Of a stretch of 64,000 bases of DNA, positions 9,655 through 18,378 are shown one piece after another. The notes beneath the pieces were generated by a model. The model saw only the letters and a list, made by a program, of their open reading frames with translations, did not search any database and was not told where the DNA came from. Every line of letters begins with the position of its first letter. Position 1 is the stretch's first letter. This stretch comes from Cyanobium sp. PCC 7001 (lineage in GTDB: Bacteria; Cyanobacteriota; Cyanobacteriia; PCC-6307; Cyanobiaceae), in contig NZ_DS990556.1 in the NCBI RefSeq assembly GCF_000155635.1, forward strand, positions 2,062,052 through 2,126,051. The letters are read 5' to 3'. Made by a program: the position numbers and the translations under genes.

Positions 9655-10549
9655 TCAACCCAGCGGCAACACCGGAAAGGGCTGGGGTTCCGTGCCCAGC
9701 AGGGCATGGCAGGGGGTGAAGCCCGCCAGGTCGGCCGCCATGCGCAGCACCGCCTCGAAGGCCCGGGGAGAGCCCAGCAGCAGCGGCACCGCCAGCAGCG
9801 TGAACAGCCGGTTAGGCAAGGGCACCAGCCGGCAGCGGCGGGCCGGATCCTCCTGAGGCAGGGCCTGCTGCAGGGCCTGGAGCATGGCCGCGTAGCTCAG
9901 CTCCTGATCGCCGCCCAGGGCGATGCGGGAGGCAGGGAGCGGCGCGGCTCCCTTCGCCAGCTGCCGGCTGAGGGCCAGCGCCACCGCCGCAAGCTGGGTG
10001 GCGTGAATCGGCTGGCGCAGTCCGGTCTGGGCGGGCAGCGGCAGCAGCGGCAGCCGCCGCATCAGTTGCAGCAGCCGGCTGAGGTTGCGGTCAGCCCGCT
10101 CGCCCACACGGCCGTAGATGAGCGTGGGCTGGAGCACGCAGCTGGGGATGTGCCGGCCCCGGCAGGCGGCCAGCAGTTGCTCTTCGGCCCGGTGCAGCAG
10201 GCTTGCCAGCTCCCGGTCGATACGGTTGGCTGCGAAGCGCTTGGTGAGCACCGAGGAGGAGGAGCAGCCAGCACTCCCGCCAGCCGGGGTGCTCCCTGGT
10301 GGCCGCAGGCGAGCCACCGTTCCAGACGGTGCCAGGAGCAGATCGGCGCGAAGCTCACCAGCAGGGCGGGGCCGTCCCCCCCCCCCCAAATCACCCGTCG
10401 GGATGGAGCAGGTCGAGCCGGGTGGGGCCGCTCTCGCTCCTGCCGTAGCAGTGCAGGGTGCCCCAGCCCTGCTCCCGTGCCAGCTGCTCGCGGAACGCCT
10501 GGCCGAGCGGGGAGCTGGCTCCGAACAGGTGCACATCCACGGCGGTCAC
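9655..10549 (-). pseudogene. NAD-dependent sugar epimerase, two frameshifts
   Basis: The pieces of one SDR-type nucleotide-sugar epimerase are spread over three frames. From a GTG at 10549 one frame gives VDVHLFGASSPLGQAF (Rossmann GxxxxxG) and ends in LLHPDG at 10391. A second frame across the run of 12 C (10376-10387) gives GPALLVSFAPI. The third frame, entered near 10345-10355, gives LLAPSGTVARL, then SSSSVLTKRFAANR, PTLIYGRVGE and the C-terminus to 9655. Two separate indels are needed to restore one protein of about 295 residues. The start overlaps the stop of the upstream glycosyltransferase (GTGA), so it was once co-translated with it. Decay or errors near the C-run are both possible. 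Confidence 0.72.
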
Positions 10550-11382
10550 AGCAGGGGGAGTCTCCAGAGGGAGGCGTACACCAGCATCGAGCGCAGGAGG
10601 CTGACGGTCTGCCGGAGGGAGCGGTGGGAACCCCGGGCCCAACGGTGCACCACCCGGCCGATCGGATTCTGCACGGTGAGCCCGAGGGCCGAGAGGCGTC
10701 GGCTGAGGTCGGCGTCCTCCAGGTGGAGGAAGTAGCGGGGGCAGAAGCCGCCCACGGCCTGATACGCGCGGGCGGACATCACCAGGAAACAGCCGGAGAG
10801 GTAGGGGCTGGCGATCATCTCTTGTGTGTAGTTGCGGCCGGCGTTTCGGTGCCAGCGGTCGTAGCGGCGGCACCCCGGAACGGCCTTGAGGCAGGGGAAA
10901 CGGCCCAGGGCCAGGGACAGCAGGGTGGGGTTGTGCTTGGCCGAGTACTGGATCACCCCGTCATCGCCCACCACCAGGGGCGCGGCGCAGGCGGCTTCAG
11001 GGTTGGAGGCCACCCAGTCCAGCAGTGGGATCAGGTCTGCAGGCTCGAAGCAGATGTCCGGATTGGTCACGATGAAGAGATCGTCCGGCTCCAGGGCAGC
11101 GGCCGCGAAGTTGCCGTTGTGGCCTCGGCCGTAGCCGATGTTGGGGCCCCTGCTGTGGTGCAGCGGCACGCCGGCGAGCTGGGCCTGGATCGCGGCGGCC
11201 GTGGACTGGCCAGCATTGGGCGGGCTGCCGTCGTACACCACCAGGCCCGTGCCGTAGTGATTCGCCTGCTCGGCCAGCGCACGGATCGAGCCCAGCAGCG
11301 GCTGGATGTCCGCCAGGCGGTGCCGGAACAGCACGAGCGAGAACCACACGCGCCGCTCACGGGGTGGGTAGGGGGGCTGCAC
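10546..11382 (-). CDS. Glycosyltransferase family 2 (rhamnosyltransferase-like)
   Basis: This 278-residue GT-A protein has the N-terminal FSLVLFRHRLADIQPLL, a GPNIGYGRGHNGN segment and the metal-binding-type motif VTNPDICFEP. The later segment YFLHLEDADLSRRL is typical of rhamnosyltransferases of the WbbL type. Donor and acceptor are inferred; dTDP-rhamnose is likely, because the gene lies inside the rfb cluster. It starts with GTG at 11382. Its stop overlaps the start of the broken epimerase, and it is divergent from rfbB with about 156 bp between. Confidence 0.86.
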   Translation of the reverse strand: MQPPYPPRERRVWFSLVLFRHRLADIQPLLGSIRALAEQANHYGTGLVVYDGSPPNAGQSTAAAIQAQLAGVPLHHSRGPNIGYGRGHNGNFAAAALEPDDLFIVTNPDICFEPADLIPLLDWVASNPEAACAAPLVVGDDGVIQYSAKHNPTLLSLALGRFPCLKAVPGCRRYDRWHRNAGRNYTQEMIASPYLSGCFLVMSARAYQAVGGFCPRYFLHLEDADLSRRLSALGLTVQNPIGRVVHRWARGSHRSLRQTVSLLRSMLVYASLWRLPLL

Positions 11383-11538
11383 GGGGTGGCCATCGGCGGC
11401 CGCCGGTCACGGGGCCCGGCGTGGCGTTGCCCAGGGTAAGCAGGCCGCTCCCGCAGCGTTTCAGAGCGCGCCGGGGTGCCCGTGGTGGCGCTGATAGCGT
11501 TCTGGCGCTAGAGCCAGCCCCAGCAGGAGCCTGCCGCC

Positions 11539-12642
11539 GTGATCGATCTGCCCGCCCTGCTTGGCTCCCGCAGGCGGGTGCTCGTCACCGGCGGCGCCGG
11601 CTTCATCGGTGGGGCGGTGGTGCGGCGGCTGCTGGCCGAGAGCGCGGCCACGGTGTTCAACCTCGACAAGTGCGGCTACGCCAGCGATCTCACCAGCATC
11701 GAAGCGGTGCTGGCGGGCATGGGGGCCGCAGCGGAGGGCCGCCACCAGCTGCTGCGGGTGGACCTCACCGATCCGGAGGCCACGGCGGCGGCGGTGCGCC
11801 AGGCCGATCCGGATCTGGTGATGCACCTGGCGGCCGAGAGCCATGTGGACCGCTCGATCGAGGGGCCGGGGGCCTTCATCGCCAGCAACGTGAGCGGCAC
11901 CTTCCACCTGCTGCAGGCGGTGCGGGCCCACCACGAGGGCCTGAACGAGGGGCGCCGCGCCGCCTTCCGCTTCCACCACATCAGCACCGACGAGGTGTTC
12001 GGCTCCCTGGGCGAGACGGGCCGCTTCTCGGAAACCACCCCCTACGACCCCCGCTCCCCCTACTCGGCCAGCAAGGCGGCCAGCGACCACCTGGTGAGCG
12101 CCTGGCACCACACCTACGGCCTGCCGGTGGTGCTCACCAACTGCTCCAACAACTACGGCCCCTGGCAGTTCCCCGAGAAGCTGATCCCGGTGGTGATCCT
12201 CAAGGCCGCCGCCGGCGAGCCGATCCCCCTCTACGGCGACGGCGCCAACGTGCGCGACTGGCTCTACGTGGAAGACCACGTGGACGCCCTGCTGCTGGCG
12301 GCCACCCAGGGCCAGCTGGGCCGCAGCTACTGCGTGGGGGGCCACGGCGAGCGCACCAACAAGCAGGTGGTGGAGGCGATCTGCTCCCTGCTGGATCAGT
12401 TGCGCCCGGCCGGTGCACCCCACGCTGGTCTGATCACCCGCGTCACCGACCGCCCCGGCCACGACCGTCGCTACGCCATCGATCCGGCGCGGATCAGCGG
12501 CGAACTCGGCTGGCAGCCGCGCCATGCCTTCGCGCAGGGGCTGGAGGCCACGGTGCGCTGGTACCTGGAGCACCAGGGTTGGTGCACGGGGGTGCGGGAG
12601 CGGGGGGGCTACAGCGGTAGGCGGCTGGGGTTGGTGGGGTGA
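11539..12642 (+). CDS. rfbB: dTDP-glucose 4,6-dehydratase
   Basis: Converts dTDP-glucose to dTDP-4-keto-6-deoxyglucose. The 367-residue SDR protein starts with GTG at 11539. It shows VTGGAGFIGGAVV (NAD binding), HLAAESHVDRSI, the catalytic triad segment STDEVFGSLGETG and YSASKAASDHL (YxxxK). It completes the four-gene dTDP-rhamnose set, though separated from rfbACD by two minus-strand genes. The unusual C-terminal tail after the family end (from about residue 340) is Gly-rich. It converges with the first gene of the AT-rich glycan island, 9 bp apart. Confidence 0.95.
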   Translation: MIDLPALLGSRRRVLVTGGAGFIGGAVVRRLLAESAATVFNLDKCGYASDLTSIEAVLAGMGAAAEGRHQLLRVDLTDPEATAAAVRQADPDLVMHLAAESHVDRSIEGPGAFIASNVSGTFHLLQAVRAHHEGLNEGRRAAFRFHHISTDEVFGSLGETGRFSETTPYDPRSPYSASKAASDHLVSAWHHTYGLPVVLTNCSNNYGPWQFPEKLIPVVILKAAAGEPIPLYGDGANVRDWLYVEDHVDALLLAATQGQLGRSYCVGGHGERTNKQVVEAICSLLDQLRPAGAPHAGLITRVTDRPGHDRRYAIDPARISGELGWQPRHAFAQGLEATVRWYLEHQGWCTGVRERGGYSGRRLGLVG

Positions 12643-12651
12643 TGAGTTCGG

Positions 12652-13539
12652 CTACTTGGGTGTGCGGTTGAGCTTGCCCATGCGCCCCGTTAGGCCATGG
12701 ATCAGGCCCAGGATCACCATCTGCAGCGACTGTGCTGGGGCGGGACTGAAGAGTGGGTAGGCCACCGCTCGACGGCTTGTCTTCAGCAGCTCCAGCGCTC
12801 TCCAGCGCCATGGGATGTAGGGCTTGCGAGCCAGATAGAGAGAGTTTCTGATGATGTAGTAGTGACGCAAGGGGTTGCTGTGCATCGTTTTTCGCACCCG
12901 ACCAAGCGCGATGGACCAGTCGCCCAGTTCGTGATGCAGGATCGCGTTCTGGCAGAGACTGATCCTGAGGCCCATGGACTGCGCCCGATAACACCACTCA
13001 TGATCGATGCCATCGATGAACAGTGCATCGTCCATTGGGCCAGCCATGCGCAAGGAATCCTTTGTGAACAGGCATCCGGATGTGATGGCGGAAAGGGCGC
13101 TTGGCTTTGAGGTGGCTGCGCGCACATGGTGTTTTCCCAGGTGGCCTAGCCTGGAATCACGCACACACGGAGCAATGCAGGCGATGCTCGATGCGTGGGC
13201 GGCCAAGGCATGATGCTCCTCCAACATGGTGTCGATGAAATCGGAAGCGGGCATTGAGTCTTGGTCGAAGAGGAACAGATGGGTGTACTTGCTGCCCAGG
13301 AAATAAGTGATGATGGCATTCAGGGCGCCAGCCAGCCCAACGTTCTCGCTATTGACCTCGATCCAGATGGAGCGCTCCTCGTAAAACGCGAGATCCTTCA
13401 CTGACCTGTGGCCATTGACCACCGAGCAGATGTCGCAGCCCTGAGAGATCAACTCTTCAACGAGCTTTTGAGACTCGGGAGGTGGTTGGTAAAGAACAAT
13501 CCCCGCGAGAACTTTCGTCTTTTCGATGGCGAGTGTCAT
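12652..13539 (-). CDS. Glycosyltransferase family 2 (rhamnosyltransferase-like)
   Basis: A 295-residue protein from an ATG at 13539. It has GIVLYQPPPE at the N-terminus, NVGLAGALN, the FLFDQDSMP motif (DxD type) and FIDGIDHEWCYRAQ, the usual acceptor-side motif of rhamnosyltransferases. It probably adds rhamnose to the growing surface polysaccharide; this is inferred from family and from the neighbouring rfb genes. GC is lower than in the rfb genes. It is the last gene of the minus-strand island run, convergent with rfbB. Confidence 0.87.
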   Translation of the reverse strand: MTLAIEKTKVLAGIVLYQPPPESQKLVEELISQGCDICSVVNGHRSVKDLAFYEERSIWIEVNSENVGLAGALNAIITYFLGSKYTHLFLFDQDSMPASDFIDTMLEEHHALAAHASSIACIAPCVRDSRLGHLGKHHVRAATSKPSALSAITSGCLFTKDSLRMAGPMDDALFIDGIDHEWCYRAQSMGLRISLCQNAILHHELGDWSIALGRVRKTMHSNPLRHYYIIRNSLYLARKPYIPWRWRALELLKTSRRAVAYPLFSPAPAQSLQMVILGLIHGLTGRMGKLNRTPK

Positions 13540-13576
13540 GCTCTTCCCAGCAAGGCCGTCCTGGTCCGGAAAGCAG

Positions 13577-14431
13577 TCAAGACGAGATCCGGCTCGAGCT
13601 TTGGCTGCTGGTGCCGAAAAACGAGTTCAATATCGCCTTGAACGCCAGGAGCAACAATCTTGTTGCAATCACCAATGGAGTGTAGATGCGTAGATGTTGA
13701 CTTTGCCAGAAGCCGGAAACATGTTCGCAATAGAGCTGCCGAGTCTTGTGGCGAGAGGAGAATCCAGCGTCATTGTAGACAACAATGCAGGCATCTATCG
13801 CGCTGCTCTTTCCCTTGGTGTTCGATAGGATCTCGCAGGTCAACAGATAGTCGCTGCAGACGCGGAGGTCAGTTGCATAGCGAAGATGATGCTTGATCAG
13901 GTACGAGCGTTGGTAGAAGATGGCCTGGTGAATTCTGGGCATTCCTAGAAGCCAGTGCACTTGCCCCGCCCTGCCTCCTGATCGGCGTATGGCCTGCAGG
14001 TCTTGCTCTGTATTGGCCGGCAGGCGGGCGTCAGCCAGCACGCAAGGGCTTGACCTGAGCTGTTGCAGGAGACTCATGGCCGTCAGGAAGCCAGGAAGAA
14101 GCCTGTCATCGGCTCCGAGAAACAGGAGATAGTTGCCTCTGGAGCTGCTGATGCCGCTGTTCATGGCTGCATAGATCCCAGGCTGAAGACACGGCAGTAC
14201 TCGGATCTGACCAGGATATTGCGCAAACTTTGCTGTGATTTCTTGTAGTGATGGTAAGGAGGCGTCGATGACTTTTGCCGTATAGACAAAAATGACTTCC
14301 AGCTCCAGGTTGTTGTCGCAGCACAGTCGCAAGTTCTCTTTAATCGTCTCTATCCATGGATCCACGTCTCGTACGGGAATCACGATGGAAACACGGGGAT
14401 TGTGTGCGGTTATCTTGGGGATGCTTGCCAA
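13577..14431 (-). CDS. Glycosyltransferase family 2 (WcaA/WcaE-like)
   Basis: A 284-residue protein with SIVIPVRDVDPWIET at the N-terminus and the characteristic PGIYAAMNSGIS followed by YLLFLGADDRL. These features mark the colanic-acid type of family 2 transferases. The start is a TTG at 14431 because no ATG or GTG lies in frame before the conserved region, so the start is uncertain. A hydrophobic C-terminal stretch (ATRLLLLAFKAIL) may touch the membrane. Codon use is mixed and poorer in GC than the genome core. Substrate unknown. Confidence 0.83.
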   Translation of the reverse strand: MASIPKITAHNPRVSIVIPVRDVDPWIETIKENLRLCCDNNLELEVIFVYTAKVIDASLPSLQEITAKFAQYPGQIRVLPCLQPGIYAAMNSGISSSRGNYLLFLGADDRLLPGFLTAMSLLQQLRSSPCVLADARLPANTEQDLQAIRRSGGRAGQVHWLLGMPRIHQAIFYQRSYLIKHHLRYATDLRVCSDYLLTCEILSNTKGKSSAIDACIVVYNDAGFSSRHKTRQLYCEHVSGFWQSQHLRIYTPLVIATRLLLLAFKAILNSFFGTSSQSSSRISS

Positions 14432-14446
14432 GCCTTGCGAGAACCC

Positions 14447-15715
14447 TCAGCCCATGCTAGTGAAAGTGGCTGACAAAACCTCTTCGTACAGGGCAGCATA
14501 GAGATTTGCAATTCGCTGTGGACTCCAGAGTTGAATGGCGCGTGCACGCGCCTGGCGGCCCAGCCTCTCCCGCCCCTCGGAGTTCTCCAGCACCCAGCCA
14601 ATGCCATGGGCGAGATCGGCGGGGTCGAAAGGCTCGGCCAGGTAGCCGGTCCGCTGGTGCTCCACTGCATCAGGCAAGCCGCTGGTGTTGAAGGCCACCA
14701 CGGGTACGCCGCAGCTCTGGGCTTCGATGGCTGTCTGGGGGAGGTTGTCCATGCGCGAGGGCACCACCATCACATCGGTGGCGGAGTAGAGCAGCGCCAG
14801 CGACTGGTCGTCGTGGAGGGTGCCCACGTAGTGAATCGGCAGCCCCACCCGTGGCGGATCGGGGGGTTGTGACTGGCCGAACACCACTGCCTGGAGGCCG
14901 GGCAGTGTGGGCGCGAGCTGGAGCAAGGCGGCTTCGAGCAGATCCCACCCCTTGCGCGGGTCGCGGCTGCCGCCCAAGGCACCGAACAGCAGGAGGGGGC
15001 CCTCGGCCGGCAGCCCGAAAAGTTGCCGCGCCATCTCCTTGGGCCAAGGCCGGTAGATGTGCGTCGGCAGCGGATAGGGAATCACCCGCACCGGCCAGTG
15101 GCCCAGCAGCGCTGAGCGCTGCACGCAACCGGCCAGCCAGCGGCTGGGGCACACGAGCTGGAAGGGGCGCCGCCAGTGCCGGCGTTTGCGCTGCCAGCAC
15201 CAGCGGTCGAGGTCCAGGCCGTGATGGCAGGGCGGGCGGTTGTGGTGGTGGTAGCCCTGCTCGTAGCGCAGATCCTCCAGGCCATTGGGGTAATGCTCAC
15301 TGCCGCTGAAGGCCCAGCAGTCGTGAAGCGTCCACACCAGGGGCTTGCGGAGGCGGCCGATGGCCTCGATCGAGAGCATCTCCCCCTGCACCCAGTGCAG
15401 ATGCAGCAGATCGGCATCGCTGGCGTTGAGTTCCCTGTCGAGCCGGCAGGGGAGGCAGGAGGGGGAGTGGAGGACTGGGTTGCTCGTGCGCTGGAGGACA
15501 GGCAGTAGTGCACCGAACAGGCTGCGAGCCAAGGGGACTGCTGCCCGTCTTCCTTTTGGCCCCTGGATACTGGACTGGGTGCTCTGGTTCCGATTCACTC
15601 GCATCCAGCCGCAAACTTGATGGGCCGTTCCTTCCTGAAGTGAGGAGTGAATCCGCTGCGCGGCCCGGGCAGCACCGCCCTGTCCATCAGAGAAGGAGAT
15701 GTGGCAGATTTTCAA
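14447..15715 (-). CDS. Glycosyltransferase family 4 (WcaC-like)
   Basis: A 422-residue GT-B protein. The N-terminal domain begins ICHISFSDGQGGAARAA and includes LLHLHWVQGE and TLHDCWAFSGSEHYP, as in colanic-acid transferase WcaC. The C-terminal family 4 domain has VVPSRMDNLPQTAIEAQSCG, containing the glutamate pair region for nucleotide-sugar binding. The start is TTG at 15715, overlapping the stop of the upstream methyltransferase gene by 4 bp. GC is near core level, in contrast to the upstream neighbour. It transfers an unidentified sugar to the surface glycan. Confidence 0.87.
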   Translation of the reverse strand: MKICHISFSDGQGGAARAAQRIHSSLQEGTAHQVCGWMRVNRNQSTQSSIQGPKGRRAAVPLARSLFGALLPVLQRTSNPVLHSPSCLPCRLDRELNASDADLLHLHWVQGEMLSIEAIGRLRKPLVWTLHDCWAFSGSEHYPNGLEDLRYEQGYHHHNRPPCHHGLDLDRWCWQRKRRHWRRPFQLVCPSRWLAGCVQRSALLGHWPVRVIPYPLPTHIYRPWPKEMARQLFGLPAEGPLLLFGALGGSRDPRKGWDLLEAALLQLAPTLPGLQAVVFGQSQPPDPPRVGLPIHYVGTLHDDQSLALLYSATDVMVVPSRMDNLPQTAIEAQSCGVPVVAFNTSGLPDAVEHQRTGYLAEPFDPADLAHGIGWVLENSEGRERLGRQARARAIQLWSPQRIANLYAALYEEVLSATFTSMG

Positions 15716-16560
15716 CGCGGCACACCAATGAAGGGGAGGGCTCTGATCCCTCGGAGGATGGGACGAGCGGGTAGGACAACCCGGGTGAAGAGGGGATGAA
15801 GTAGTTTTGCGAATGCTTCTCGACGACGTGCTTTTTTTAGATTTATGGTCCCGTCAGCTCTTCGGCGATAGATCCATGCATGGCTGCCTTTACATGGACC
15901 CACCTGCTGCAGCCCTAGGGATTCAGCGCACCAGCTGAAGAAATGGCGGAGATGAAAGGTGCAGGGAAGATGGCATAAGATCACTGGAGCAAAGCAGTTG
16001 GCAATGATGAGATGTCCGCCAGGTTGTACCGTTGCCACTATGTCTGCGAGCAGCCTCAGTGGGTCGTGTACATGTTCCAGAACATCCGTGCAGACCATGG
16101 TGTCGTAATTGAGAGGACAGAGTGTGTCGACATAGGTGATGTTTGGATACTCCCTGCACGCTTGAAGACCATGAGCTGGTGGATGCGGGTCATATATCGA
16201 AATCTCGGAGGCAGGAAGACGGCCTGCTATAAGCCTGGCCAGAGTACCAAAACCCCCTCCGAAATCGAGGATGCGCTTGGCTCCAAGCTGGGCAACAGAA
16301 TCTGCGATGGAGTGCCTGTGGCCCATAGATATCGGATCTTGTTCGATGTAAATACCATTCAACAGCCATACAGGGTGGCTGTAAAAATGCCTATAGCTAT
16401 CATGTTGATAACGCTGTTGATCACAGCCACACATTTTCCATGCCTCGTCCATGAGGCTCCAGATCTGCTCTAGGCTCGGGTTGTTGCCGCATATAACCAG
16501 CAAATACTCCAAATCTGAGCGCTCCTGAGGAGCCAGGGAATAGGAGGTTAAATCAATCAC
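15712..16560 (-). CDS. Class I SAM-dependent methyltransferase
   Basis: A 282-residue protein whose middle carries the SAM-binding motif RILDFGGGFGTLARL (about residues 95-109). It is followed by ISIYDPHPP and the post-II motif DVLEHVHDPLRLL. It likely methylates a sugar or a polysaccharide end, judging only from its place among glycosyltransferases. The start is GTG at 16560, and translation is coupled to the downstream transferase by a 4-bp overlap. Base composition is AT-richer than the core genes, which suggests transfer. Confidence 0.82.
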   Translation of the reverse strand: MIDLTSYSLAPQERSDLEYLLVICGNNPSLEQIWSLMDEAWKMCGCDQQRYQHDSYRHFYSHPVWLLNGIYIEQDPISMGHRHSIADSVAQLGAKRILDFGGGFGTLARLIAGRLPASEISIYDPHPPAHGLQACREYPNITYVDTLCPLNYDTMVCTDVLEHVHDPLRLLADIVATVQPGGHLIIANCFAPVILCHLPCTFHLRHFFSWCAESLGLQQVGPCKGSHAWIYRRRADGTINLKKARRREAFAKLLHPLFTRVVLPARPILRGIRALPFIGVPR

Positions 16561-16626
16561 TCTTTGATTGCTGATTGGAGTTGTAAGCGCGCAATTGCAT
16601 GGAATGTGCTCGCTTCAAAAGTATTC

Positions 16627-18273
16627 TCATTCTGGCACCGAGCACACTACCATCGAATCCAAGTAGCCAAAGCGATCGTGTCTTGACGCCCATCTGTCGA
16701 TGCGTGTCAGTAAGCATGCAAGCAGATTGAGGGGGGGCGCCAGGAGGGGTGTTAGAGAGCGAATAAAAAATGATCGATGCGTATTGAAGTAATCCAAGAT
16801 GAAAACAATAAGAACATCATAAATAGTGCCTAGCGGCTCGATGTGCCTAACTTGTAGCCCGCATTCCGCACAGAGAAGCTCATAGCCCCAACGAGTGAGC
16901 CTGCGGTAGTCGTGAGGCGCTTCATGCTCGGGCCATAACAGAGGGGCTGTGAATAAAAGGATCGAGCCCGGCTTGGCAACTCGTTTAAGTTCAAGGATAG
17001 ATTCGTTTAGGCTTCTGACGTGTTCAAAGACCTGGAAAGATACGATTGAGTCGAAAGATTGGTTCTCAAAGGGTATTCTATTTCCGTCATAGAGGTGGAT
17101 GGCTCCATGGCTGATTGTCTTGCCTGCGGGGAGGGAGCTATCGTACTCGAGCCCTGTGTATGTCGAAGCATGGCTAAAGCATCTTCTGTAGGGCATTGAG
17201 CCACAGCCAAAATCAAGAACGTCTCCATGCACCAGCGACTCTAGAGATGCAATGGCACTTTCTATGTTCTTTCTTGGAATCCAATAGGGGTTGTAGAGCC
17301 TTGATTTCTTCTCTTTATTGGTGATGGAGGCCTTTGGGCGCTTTTCTTCGTGGTGGGATTGGCGCTGGCCAAGTGCCGAGAAAATTCGTTTTAGTCTCGA
17401 GAAAACCCTGGTCTTAAAGGTTGATTGATACACATTCGAGAATGTGTAGGAGTCTGCCATGGCATCACGCAAAAGCGTGCCTGGGTGTACAAGTCTTTGA
17501 AGGCCTTTATCAATAGGTACCTGTAGGGCATGGTTGTTGGTGTGCGAAGCATCTTCGCCGAATCCCACATTGGTAACTAGGTTCCGGTTTGGAAGTGCGG
17601 TCAACCCTCCATTCACTAGGCAGGTGAAGGCCCACTGGTAGTCCCAAGTGTCCGGTTCTCCTTCAGCGAGAAGCCTGTCCCAGATGCGTGACCAGTAGAG
17701 CGCCTCCTTGGGGTTGTCAAAGGTTGTTTGGAGCAGACCGCTTTCCTTCAGTGCTGGCCATTGGAGAAGGTCGGCATCGTAATGACGCCAGCAGCGGCGC
17801 CAGCTGGCCCAGCCCCAGCAGTGGTTGTAGCGGCTGAAGTAATAGCTCCCGTCACCACGCCAACGGCCGTCCTGGAAGTTGTTGCCGCTGATGCACCACA
17901 CCCGGGTGTCGTGGCGGTAGCGCTCCAGCAGGGTGGAGCAGTAGGGGAAGAAATCTGGATGGGGCACACAGTCATCCTCCAGGATGATGCCCTCTTCCAC
18001 TTTCTCGAAGAACCAGCTGATGGCACGGCTGACGCCAAGTCGGCAGCCGTGGTTGGTTTCGGAATAGAGCCGCTCGATGTAACAGGGCCAGTCAATTTCG
18101 CCATCGATAACCGCTCTGGTGGCGGCAACTTTGTCGTCCTCACCAGGCCGATCTGGATTCGGGCCATCGCAGGCCACGAACACGCGGGTCGGTGCGACTG
18201 GACGGATGGCGGCGATCACCTTGCGCAGCGTGTGTGGGCGGCGCCAGGCGATCAGAAGGAGTGGGGGCACCAC
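16627..18273 (-). CDS. Glycosyltransferase-methyltransferase fusion
   Basis: One 548-residue frame holds two enzymes. Residues 1 to about 310 form a GT-A domain: LLLIAWRRPHTLRKVI, FVACDGPNP and the metal-binding GIILEDDCVPHPDF, like HlpA/GnT-I-type transferases. Residues about 340 to 548 form a class I methyltransferase: VLDFGCGSMPYR, FDSIVSFQVFEHV and PHDYRRLTRWGYEL. A charged linker (about 310-335, rich in Lys) joins them. The transferase half is richer in GC than the methyltransferase half. The start is GTG at 18273. A sugar-adding and sugar-capping role is plausible but not shown. Confidence 0.83.
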   Translation of the reverse strand: MVPPLLLIAWRRPHTLRKVIAAIRPVAPTRVFVACDGPNPDRPGEDDKVAATRAVIDGEIDWPCYIERLYSETNHGCRLGVSRAISWFFEKVEEGIILEDDCVPHPDFFPYCSTLLERYRHDTRVWCISGNNFQDGRWRGDGSYYFSRYNHCWGWASWRRCWRHYDADLLQWPALKESGLLQTTFDNPKEALYWSRIWDRLLAEGEPDTWDYQWAFTCLVNGGLTALPNRNLVTNVGFGEDASHTNNHALQVPIDKGLQRLVHPGTLLRDAMADSYTFSNVYQSTFKTRVFSRLKRIFSALGQRQSHHEEKRPKASITNKEKKSRLYNPYWIPRKNIESAIASLESLVHGDVLDFGCGSMPYRRCFSHASTYTGLEYDSSLPAGKTISHGAIHLYDGNRIPFENQSFDSIVSFQVFEHVRSLNESILELKRVAKPGSILLFTAPLLWPEHEAPHDYRRLTRWGYELLCAECGLQVRHIEPLGTIYDVLIVFILDYFNTHRSFFIRSLTPLLAPPLNLLACLLTRIDRWASRHDRFGYLDSMVVCSVPE

Positions 18274-18378
18274 GTTGCAATAGTGACCTCATCGATTATG
18301 GGCGCCAAGCAAGCCCACGACAACAGAAGCACGGATTGCTGTGCAGACGGCCCATTCAAAGGCTGCAGCAGCAGGGAG

